In this document: piece after piece, positions 1 to 5,220 of the stretch
Position numbering within the stretch: position 1 is the stretch's first letter
Layout of the letters: every line of letters starts with the position of its first letter
Assembly (NCBI GenBank): GCA_023229045.1
Contig: JALOAB010000166.1
Span: 1-5,220, forward strand
DNA length: 5,220 nt
Direction: 5' to 3'
Origin: Fidelibacterota bacterium
Lineage (GTDB): Bacteria; Fidelibacterota; UBA2242
Position numbers and translations under genes: made by a program
Notes under the pieces: model-generated
Database searches by the model: none
Told to the model about the DNA's origin: nothing
What the model saw: only the letters and a program-made list of their open reading frames with translations

Positions 1-1068
1 CAGGGTTTCTCTCAAAGACAACTGTCGCGGCACACCGTTTACCAGCGCCAACATATTTATACCAAAACTTTCCTGCAGTTGGGTGTGGCTGTAGAGCTGA
101 TTAAGGATAACCTCGGCGTAGGCATCGCGCCGCAATTCAATGACAATCCGGATGCCATCCTTGTCAGATTCATCCCTTAAATCTGTAATGCCATCTATAA
201 CTTTTTCGCGTACCAGGTTGGCGACTTTTTCGATTAAATTGGATTTGTTCACCTGATAGGGAATTTCAGTGATGATGATGCTTTCCTTGCCGGACTTACT
301 GGTTTCGACAAACGCCTGGGCGCGCATTCTTATCACGCCCCGACCGGTTTCATAGGCTTTCCGTATTTCACCCTTGCCAAGTATGAAAGCGCCGGTTGGG
401 AAATCCGGTCCCGGAACATACTGCATTAATTCATCGACTGTCGCTTCCGGGTGATCGACCAGGTAAATAGCCGCATCGCAGACTTCTACCAGGTTATGCG
501 GCGGGATATTGGTTGCCATGCCAACTGCAATGCCGCTTGAACCATTGATCAAAATTACCGGTATGGCGGCCGGCAAGACGCTTGGCTCTTCCAGAGATTC
601 GTCGAAATTCGGAACGAAGAGGACGGTCTCCTTGTCAATATCGCGCAACAACTCCGATGAAATGCGATTCATGCGGGCTTCGGTATAACGCATGGCCGCG
701 GCACTGTCGCCATCCAGCGAGCCGAAGTTGCCCTGTCCGTCAACCAGCGGATAGCGCATCGAAAAGGGCTGGGCCATCCGTACCAGAGCATCATACACTG
801 CCGAATCGCCATGCGGATGATATTTACCCAAGACCTCACCGACGATACGTGCGCATTTCTTGGTCGGACGATTAAAGGCCAGCCCCAGATCCGACATTCC
901 ATACAGAATGCGGCGATGGACCGGTTTTAAACCATCACGCACGTCGGGCAGGGCGCGCGCAACGATCACCGACATTGAATAATCGAGATAGGAATTGCGC
1001 ATTTCCTCATCGATATTGATGGGTACTATTTTGTCTCTTTGAAATTCTATATTTACTTGTGATGCCAT
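1..1068 (-). CDS. gyrA: DNA gyrase subunit A, N-terminal part (runs off left edge)
   Basis: GyrA is the breakage-reunion subunit of the A2B2 gyrase, which introduces negative supercoils with ATP hydrolysed by GyrB. The window covers the first 356 codons from ATG at 1068 with no in-frame stop; the tower, coiled coil and C-terminal pinwheel lie outside. Seen in the translation: SYLDYSMSVIVARALPDVRD near residues 26-45, VHRRILYGM at 50-58, the winged-helix segment GKYHPHGDSAVYD at 81-93, LVDGQGNFGSLDGDSAAAMR at 108-127, and the catalytic Arg127-Tyr128 pair (E. coli R121-Y122, a constant offset of 6). Ile180 in SGIAVGMATNIPPHN matches the DNA-bending isoleucine (E. coli I174). Ser89 and Asp93 match the quinolone-contact residues S83 and D87. 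The start is 3 nt after the gyrB stop, with no clear Shine-Dalgarno, so coupled reinitiation is likely. ParC is the alternative, but the gyrB context favours GyrA. The GyrA-box, which would settle it, is outside the window. Confidence 0.97.
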   Translation of the reverse strand, partial: MASQVNIEFQRDKIVPINIDEEMRNSYLDYSMSVIVARALPDVRDGLKPVHRRILYGMSDLGLAFNRPTKKCARIVGEVLGKYHPHGDSAVYDALVRMAQPFSMRYPLVDGQGNFGSLDGDSAAAMRYTEARMNRISSELLRDIDKETVLFVPNFDESLEEPSVLPAAIPVILINGSSGIAVGMATNIPPHNLVEVCDAAIYLVDHPEATVDELMQYVPGPDFPTGAFILGKGEIRKAYETGRGVIRMRAQAFVETSKSGKESIIITEIPYQVNKSNLIEKVANLVREKVIDGITDLRDESDKDGIRIVIELRRDAYAEVILNQLYSHTQLQESFGINMLALVNGVPRQLSLRETL

Positions 1069-1071
1069 TGT
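1069..1071 (-). other. gyrB-gyrA junction, 3-nt spacer (TAA-ACA-ATG)
   Basis: The gyrB stop TAA and gyrA ATG are separated by ACA only. The gyrB 3' end just upstream has no purine-rich Shine-Dalgarno. The arrangement fits termination-reinitiation coupling, which would keep the two gyrase subunits near equimolar. That role is inferred from spacing alone. Confidence 0.5.
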
Positions 1072-3006
1072 TTATATATCCAGGTTCTTTACATATTTAG
1101 CGTTTTTTTGAATAAACTGACGACGCGGTTCTACATCGCCCCCCATTAAGATCGAAAAAGTTCGATCGGCCGCGGCGGCTTCCTCGATGGTAATTTTCAT
1201 CAGGGTCCGGGTTTCGGGATTCATTGTTGTGCTCCATAATTGCTCGGGATTCATTTCGCCAAGCCCTTTATAGCGTTGAATATCAATTTTAGCCGCACCA
1301 TCCTTTGAAAATCGCTTGGTTAGTATTTCGAGTTCCTCGTCATCATAGGCGTAATTTTCCTGCTTTTTATAAGTGACCTTGTAGAGCGGCGGCTGGGCGA
1401 TATAGACATGCCCCTCTTCTGCTAATTTTGGCAAATAGCGGAAAAAAAATGTCAATAGCAGAGTGCGGATATGGCTACCATCGACATCCGCATCGGTCAT
1501 GATTATGATTTTACTATAGCGCAGTTTCTCAATATCAAATTCCTCATCGCCAAAGCCAGTTCCGAGAGCCGTAATAATTGTGCGGATTTCTTCGTTGCCC
1601 AAAACCTTATCAATACGCGCTTTTTCGACATTAATAATTTTACCGCGCAGTGGTAAAATGGCCTGATAGCGCCGGTCGCGACCTTGTTTGGCGCTACCGC
1701 CAGCCGAATCGCCCTCAACCAAATATAACTCGCACAGACTCGGATCTTTGGTCGAACAGTCGGCCAGCTTGCCGGGCAGATTGCCAATATCGAGCGCGCT
1801 CTTGCGGCGGGTCAGTTCACGAGCTTTCCGGGCGGCTTCGCGGGAACGAGCCGCATTCAGGCTTTTATCGATTATACGACGACCTTGAGTCGGATTGCGC
1901 TCTAAATATTCGGCTAGGCTTTCCGAAACTACAGAATCGACGATTCCCTTGACCTCCGAATTGCCCAGCTTGGTCTTGGTTTGTCCTTCAAATTGCGGTT
2001 CGGGAACCTTAACGCTGATGACGGCGGTCAGGCCTTCGCGAACATCCTCACCGGATAATTGAAAAGACTCTTTTTTAAAAAGGTTGTTCTTTTGAGCATA
2101 GTTATTTAAGGTTCGCGTTACTGCGGTTTTGAAACCCACCAGGTGGGTTCCGCCCTCAACCGTGTTGATATTGTTAACAAACGTGAAAATGTTCTCGTTG
2201 TATGAGGTGTTATATTGCATTGCATATTCAATAAAAACGCCGTCCTGTTCCTTTTCGGCAGACAAAGGTTTGTCTATTATGGAGGGTCGGGTTTCATCTA
2301 AATACGATACAAATTCCGATAGACCGCCTTTGTAATGAAAAGTGTCTTGGTTTTGATCGCGTTCGTCGAATAATACGATTTCAAGGTTACGATTGAGAAA
2401 GGCTAATTCGCGACAGCGGTGTTCCAATATTTCGTATTCATATTCAACTTTTTTAAAAATTTCTGTATCGGCTAAAAACCGGGTAAGGGTACCGCGACTT
2501 TTAGTCTTTCCGGTTTCCTCAACTTTATTGGTGGGAATGCCTCGTTTATAGCTCTGAGAGTATATTTTTCCGTCTCGATAAACCTCAACTTTCATCCATT
2601 CTGAAAGCGCATTTACGACCGAAACGCCGACACCGTGCAAGCCGCCGGATACTTTGTAGGAACCCTTGTCGAACTTGCCGCCGGCGTGCAATATTGTCAT
2701 CACGACTTCGAGAGCCGACTTTTTCTCCTCTTTATGAATATCAACCGGTATGCCGCGACCATTATCCAAAACACTGATCGAATCATCTTGATGGATGGTC
2801 ACAATAATTTTCGTACAGTAGCCGGCCAGGGCCTCGTCTATAGAGTTATCTATGACTTCAAAGACGAGATGGTGTAAACCGCGTTTACTGGTATCACCAA
2901 TATACATGGCTGGTCGTTTCCTAACGGCATCCAGCCCTTTGAGTACTGTAATTTTCTCGGCTCTGTAATCAGCCGAAGCGTCTGTAATTTTTATTTCACT
3001 TACCGT
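1072..3006 (-). CDS. gyrB: DNA gyrase subunit B (start codon non-canonical, probably ACG)
   Basis: GyrB is the ATPase and TOPRIM subunit of DNA gyrase. Numbered from ACG at 3006 it is 644 aa, the length of the short GyrB type lacking the enterobacterial insertion. Seen: N-terminal arm with ITVLKGLDAVRKRPAMYIGD (19-38); GHKL ATPase residues Glu50 and Asn54 in EVIDNSIDEALAGY; DNGRGIP from 81; GGLHGVGVSVVNALS from 121; transducer QTK loop at 342-344; TOPRIM EGDSAGGSAKQGR from Glu431 and the metal-binding DADVDG with Asp505 and Asp507; QRYKGLGEMNPEQLW from 577; and a usual C-terminus ending in YVKNLDI. The first ATG in frame (2907) would give 611 aa and delete the arm, including Tyr14 and Ile19, the counterparts of E. 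coli Tyr5 and Ile10 used in dimerisation and ATP contact. The frame upstream is open to a TAA at 3021-3019 but holds no ATG, GTG or TTG. ACG 3006 is chosen because AAGGAG lies 8 nt upstream. Identity is certain; the exact start is not. ParE is unlikely given the neighbours. Confidence 0.96.
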   Translation of the reverse strand, partial: TVSEIKITDASADYRAEKITVLKGLDAVRKRPAMYIGDTSKRGLHHLVFEVIDNSIDEALAGYCTKIIVTIHQDDSISVLDNGRGIPVDIHKEEKKSALEVVMTILHAGGKFDKGSYKVSGGLHGVGVSVVNALSEWMKVEVYRDGKIYSQSYKRGIPTNKVEETGKTKSRGTLTRFLADTEIFKKVEYEYEILEHRCRELAFLNRNLEIVLFDERDQNQDTFHYKGGLSEFVSYLDETRPSIIDKPLSAEKEQDGVFIEYAMQYNTSYNENIFTFVNNINTVEGGTHLVGFKTAVTRTLNNYAQKNNLFKKESFQLSGEDVREGLTAVISVKVPEPQFEGQTKTKLGNSEVKGIVDSVVSESLAEYLERNPTQGRRIIDKSLNAARSREAARKARELTRRKSALDIGNLPGKLADCSTKDPSLCELYLVEGDSAGGSAKQGRDRRYQAILPLRGKIINVEKARIDKVLGNEEIRTIITALGTGFGDEEFDIEKLRYSKIIIMTDADVDGSHIRTLLLTFFFRYLPKLAEEGHVYIAQPPLYKVTYKKQENYAYDDEELEILTKRFSKDGAAKIDIQRYKGLGEMNPEQLWSTTMNPETRTLMKITIEEAAAADRTFSILMGGDVEPRRQFIQKNAKYVKNLDI

Positions 3007-3275
3007 AAGACAATCTCCTTAATTTGCGCGTCTTTTAGCTGCTTGTTAATTTTTTTTCTTATTTCTTCCTTGCCGAAGTTAAGCTCATTGCGCCAGATCG
3101 GCGAGTCAACTTTAACGAAAAGTTTATTATAGGCTATTTTTTCCGGGACGGCGTGTTTGGCAATGACTTCTCCCACTATATCGCTCCAGATGAAAAAAAC
3201 CTCGTTCTGGCGTACCGGTTTTTCAATTTTATATGTTTTCAGCATTTTGGCGATAGCCGCGCCCAGCGATTCCAA
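3000..3275 (-). CDS. dciA: DUF721 / DciA-family protein, probable replicative helicase loader or operator
   Basis: A 91-residue protein made almost entirely of one DUF721 domain. Visible family features are the N-terminal helix, then RQNEVFFIWSDIVGEVIAKH with its conserved Trp-x-x-Ile-Val-Gly, then HAVPEKIAYNKLFVKV, then SPIWRNELNF and a basic C-terminal helix. In bacteria lacking DnaC or DnaI, DciA proteins interact with the DnaB helicase to assist its loading at the origin; that role is inferred here from family and neighbourhood. Actinobacteria such as Mycobacterium also carry a DUF721 gene between recF and gyrB. The start is TTG at 3275-3273, 2 nt after the recF stop, with AGGAG 10 nt upstream. 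An internal ATG at 3245 would remove the first helix and has no advantage. At 91 aa it is shorter than proteobacterial and actinobacterial DciA, which carry extra regions outside the domain. Its last codons contain the Shine-Dalgarno for gyrB, and its stop overlaps the likely gyrB start. Confidence 0.85.
   Translation of the reverse strand: MESLGAAIAKMLKTYKIEKPVRQNEVFFIWSDIVGEVIAKHAVPEKIAYNKLFVKVDSPIWRNELNFGKEEIRKKINKQLKDAQIKEIVLR
3015..3020 (-). promoter_or_regulatory. Shine-Dalgarno AAGGAG for gyrB, inside the dciA 3' end
   Basis: On the minus strand AAGGAG occurs in the Lys-Glu codons near the end of dciA. It is a strong anti-16S match. Eight nucleotides separate it from ACG at 3006-3004, an ideal spacing, against 15 nt to the out-of-frame GTG at 2999 and over 100 nt to the first in-frame ATG. 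It is the main evidence for where gyrB translation begins, and it implies coupling of gyrB to dciA. Confidence 0.7.
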
Positions 3276-3277
3276 AA

Positions 3278-4393
3278 TCAGGCTTCTCCTGTCATGATGT
3301 TTATTGTCTTAAATTCATCACTTTTTCTTATAAAACCATATTTTTTCAATTCTTTTAAATCGGTCGAGGTTATCAGCGACTGATTTTTTTCACCAATTTC
3401 CAAGACTATATTACGACAATGTTCACTATCCAGAAAAGCAAAAAGATCGTCGAGCAAAAATATGATTCCCTCGTTTTTAAAGGATTCAAGATAGGCGCCT
3501 TCGGCTAATTTCAAAGCTATCAAAACCAGTTTGTGCTCACCTTGCGAACCGATCTGGCGGATTTCCCTGTCATTGTATAGAATGATAATTTCGTCGAGGT
3601 GTGGCCCGCAACTCGTTCGCCCGCTAACAACGTCGCGTTCAAATCTTTCCTTCAAACTATTCATAAATTTGTCTGTATAATCTTTGGCGGTGGCTTTTAT
3701 ATTGTACTTAACGCAAATTTCAACCTGGCTATCGATGTGTTTAATCCGCTTAAAAATCGCTTTAAAAATCGGCTCAAAAGCTATCAAAAACGCTTGCCGG
3801 CCTTTGTCTATTTTTTTGCCGGTCTTGGCCAACATTTCATCCTGTGCCTCAAAATAAGCGTCGTAGTGATAATGTTTCCGGTCTCGATAGCGATTTAAAA
3901 CTGTATTCCTTTGAGTGAGTCTGTGCTTATATTCTATCAGGCTAAGAAAATAATCACGATCGGTTTGGGAAATTATGCGATTAATGAAATTACGACGTTC
4001 GGCTGGACCCCCTTCGGTTATTTTTTGTAATCCCGGAGATAGAATCACAACCGGCGCAAGACCGACGATATCGGTGTATCTTTTTATGCGAGCCTTGTTT
4101 AATAGTAAACTGCGCCCATCTGCCTTTGAATAATTCACATTAATCAATAAATCCTTATCATGGGTATCTGTAAACTCGCCAAATACATTGAAATAGTCTC
4201 TATGATACTGGACGGCCTCGCTATCGTTATTCGTTCGAAAACTTTTTGTTAGAGACAAGTAGTGGATTGCCTCAAGAATGGATGTCTTTCCGCTTCCATT
4301 CTCTCCATTTATGAAATTTGTTTTATGGTGAAATTCAAAAACAGAATCAGTATATCTTCTAAAATTCACAAGTCTCAAATTTCTCAATATCAT
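3278..4393 (-). CDS. recF: DNA replication and repair protein RecF
   Basis: RecF is an SMC/ABC-like ATPase that, with RecO and RecR, helps load RecA at single-strand gaps. The 371-residue length is normal for the family. Seen: the N-terminal LRLVNFRRY strand typical of RecF; Walker A GENGSGKT at 30-37; the SLTKSFR segment that follows it at 47-53; GPAERRNFINRI near 129-140; a central charged helical region (about 150-250); TSCGPHLDE at 260-268, matching the family T-x-x-GPHRDD; the ABC signature SQGEHK from Ser283; and Walker B IFLLDD ending at Asp315-Asp316, followed by the D-loop FAFLD. Some positions are unusual: Leu266 in place of the common Arg or Lys, Glu-His-Lys after SQG, and FAFLD where FSELD is common. 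The ATPase core residues are present, so it should be functional. Start is ATG 4393, 42 nt after dnaN, with no good Shine-Dalgarno. The stop lies 2 nt before the dciA start. Confidence 0.97.
   Translation of the reverse strand: MILRNLRLVNFRRYTDSVFEFHHKTNFINGENGSGKTSILEAIHYLSLTKSFRTNNDSEAVQYHRDYFNVFGEFTDTHDKDLLINVNYSKADGRSLLLNKARIKRYTDIVGLAPVVILSPGLQKITEGGPAERRNFINRIISQTDRDYFLSLIEYKHRLTQRNTVLNRYRDRKHYHYDAYFEAQDEMLAKTGKKIDKGRQAFLIAFEPIFKAIFKRIKHIDSQVEICVKYNIKATAKDYTDKFMNSLKERFERDVVSGRTSCGPHLDEIIILYNDREIRQIGSQGEHKLVLIALKLAEGAYLESFKNEGIIFLLDDLFAFLDSEHCRNIVLEIGEKNQSLITSTDLKELKKYGFIRKSDEFKTINIMTGEA
3286..3290 (-). promoter_or_regulatory. Shine-Dalgarno AGGAG for dciA, inside the recF 3' end
   Basis: AGGAG falls in the last codons of recF, 10 nt before the TTG at 3275. 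It supports TTG as the dciA start. CTG at 3281 and ATT at 3278 are in frame but sit closer (4 and 7 nt) and are rarer starts. Confidence 0.6.
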
Positions 4394-4435
4394 TAATAAT
4401 CATCTTTGGCAGAGTCATCTAAAATACTATGCGGG
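4394..4435 (-). other. dnaN-recF intergenic spacer, 42 bp
   Basis: An AT-rich spacer with two copies of AGATGA on the minus strand, 9 nt apart. It has no stem-loop with a T-run, no clear -35/-10 pair and only a poor ribosome-binding site for recF. It therefore looks like a plain spacer inside one transcript. Confidence 0.5.
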
Positions 4436-5220
4436 TTAATCGCTTAGCCTGATCGGCATCAAGAGCATTATCAGCTCTTCATTTTCTAACTGACTTTCAG
4501 GTAAAACCAAACTGGCGCTTATCGGTGTTTTAAGTTTCATAGACACTGTCTTTGTGTCAACATTTTTCACTATTTCACGAAGATATTCAGCGTTGAAGCC
4601 AATGCTCAGATCATCACCATCAAAATTAACGTCAAGGGTTTCGTTTGCAGATGATCTTGATTCCTGATCTACGGTACTAATTTTGGATATTTCACGGTTT
4701 AAACCCATAGATATCTGATGGGTGGTCTTATTGGAAAAAATCGATATTCTTCTTAAAACCGATGAAAGATAATTAACATCAGCTGATAAAAACTTGTCAT
4801 TATCACTCGGAATTACACTTTCATAATCCGGGAAACGTTCATCAATTATTCTTGATAGGATCAGGGTTGAATCGGTTTCCATCATAATGTGATTTTCACT
4901 TATTATGAGGTTAACCTTACTATCATCTCCAAGGTAAGTATATATCAAATTTAGAAATTTTACCGGTACGATTATTTCCCGTTCGTATTCTGGAGAACTG
5001 AAATCTTTTCTTACCAGACATACCAGACGATGTCCATCGGTCGCTACCGACCTGAGTTCATTTTTTCTAACCTGGAATAATACACCCGTCAACGACGGTT
5101 TTAGTTCATCCCTGCTGACGGCGATAACCGTTTTTTGAATCATTCTTGAGAGAACTTTACTTTCTATTTCAATATTATTTTTCGAAGTGATACTTGGTAT
5201 GTCCGGAAATTCTTCTCCCG
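4436..5220 (-). CDS. dnaN: DNA polymerase III beta sliding clamp, C-terminal part (5' end outside window)
   Basis: DnaN forms the ring-shaped homodimeric clamp that gives polymerase III processivity and docks many replication and repair proteins. The window holds the last 260 codons; the frame stays open to the right edge (first whole codon at 5218-5216), so the ATG at 5143 is internal (SRMIQKTV), not the start. Seen: EEFPDIP at the end of domain 1; then domain 2 with LKPSLTGVLF, the diagnostic ATDGHRLV that forms part of the clamp-binding pocket, and DERFPDYESVIP at the domain 2/3 boundary; then domain 3 with IGFNAEYLREIV and a C-terminal MPIRLSD. The family usually ends at or close to MPMRL, so Ile for the second Met and the extra Ser-Asp are small deviations at the peptide-binding cleft. 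The gene precedes recF by 42 nt, the usual order after dnaA, which would lie further right. Confidence 0.97.
   Translation of the reverse strand, partial: GEEFPDIPSITSKNNIEIESKVLSRMIQKTVIAVSRDELKPSLTGVLFQVRKNELRSVATDGHRLVCLVRKDFSSPEYEREIIVPVKFLNLIYTYLGDDSKVNLIISENHIMMETDSTLILSRIIDERFPDYESVIPSDNDKFLSADVNYLSSVLRRISIFSNKTTHQISMGLNREISKISTVDQESRSSANETLDVNFDGDDLSIGFNAEYLREIVKNVDTKTVSMKLKTPISASLVLPESQLENEELIMLLMPIRLSD

Noticed and set aside
582..875. Plus-strand open frame of 97 codons across gyrA
   Set aside because: It is antisense to strongly conserved gyrA sequence, its protein has no recognisable features, and it is rich in Arg, Pro and Ser as expected of a shadow frame.
1650..1952. Plus-strand open frame of 100 codons across gyrB
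   Set aside because: It lies opposite the conserved GyrB TOPRIM region and has no family resemblance; it is a shadow of the coding strand.
2905..2907. ATG 2907 as the true gyrB start, giving 611 aa
   Set aside because: It lies inside the conserved RKRPAMYIGD motif and would remove the dimerisation arm, while the upstream frame clearly encodes GyrB sequence.
2997..2999. GTG at the very end of dciA as the gyrB start
   Set aside because: It is out of frame with gyrB: GTG-AAA-TAA stops at once. It would work only with an extra base, and the Shine-Dalgarno spacing of 15 nt is long.
3000..3060. Programmed -1 frameshift fusing dciA to gyrB, possibly helped by the AAGGAG or by the A-run near 3050-3058
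   Set aside because: gyrB is in the -1 frame of dciA, but the bases near the stop (TTA-CGG) are not slippery. Shifting at the A-run meets an early stop before gyrB, so no continuous fusion forms.
3599..3898. Plus-strand open frame of 99 codons with hydrophobic stretches, opposite recF
   Set aside because: The hydrophobic residues arise from antisense reading of Lys/Glu/Asp-rich recF codons. There is no sign of an independent gene.
4394..4435. Promoter or terminator in the dnaN-recF gap
   Set aside because: The 42 bp hold only scattered AT-rich hexamers, with no spaced -35/-10 pair and no hairpin followed by T residues.

Overview
The window holds five tightly packed genes, all on the minus strand, in the transcriptional order dnaN (3' part) - recF - DUF721/dciA - gyrB - gyrA (5' part). 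This is the classic bacterial replication cluster that usually lies next to dnaA and oriC. By that convention dnaA and the origin would lie beyond the right edge, but neither is in the window. There are no RNA genes, mobile elements, CRISPR arrays or convincing terminators. The only intergenic gap longer than a few bases is 42 bp, between dnaN and recF.

Layout from right to left (5' to 3' of transcription): 5220-4436 is the C-terminal two-thirds of the beta sliding clamp. 4393-3278 is complete recF. 3275-3000 is a short DUF721 (DciA-type) protein starting at TTG. 3006-1072 is gyrB, with no ATG/GTG/TTG start at the place its conserved N-terminus requires. 1068-1 is the first 356 codons of gyrA, running off the left edge. 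The junctions are recF-dciA 2 nt, dciA-gyrB about 7 nt overlap (if ACG is the start) and gyrB-gyrA 3 nt. This points to one polycistronic message with translational coupling.

Functionally the set joins the replication processivity clamp, RecFOR-type gap repair, a probable replicative-helicase loader and both DNA gyrase subunits. The organism is a bacterium. A DUF721 gene between recF and gyrB, a short (about 640 aa) GyrB and moderate GC content rule out an enterobacterial layout. The proteins could fit an FCB-type or related uncultured lineage, but I cannot place the phylum from the sequence alone. GC content rises along the operon, from roughly 37% in dnaN/recF to about 50% in gyrB and gyrA (hand counts of sampled lines).

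The observation most worth checking is the gyrB start. The reading frame encodes a well-conserved N-terminal arm upstream of the first ATG, yet no standard start codon lies between that ATG and the upstream in-frame stop. A strong AAGGAG Shine-Dalgarno lies 8 nt from an in-frame ACG. This is either a genuine non-canonical start or a single-base sequence error. Otherwise the window is ordinary core replication machinery, and I see no sign of an undescribed system.
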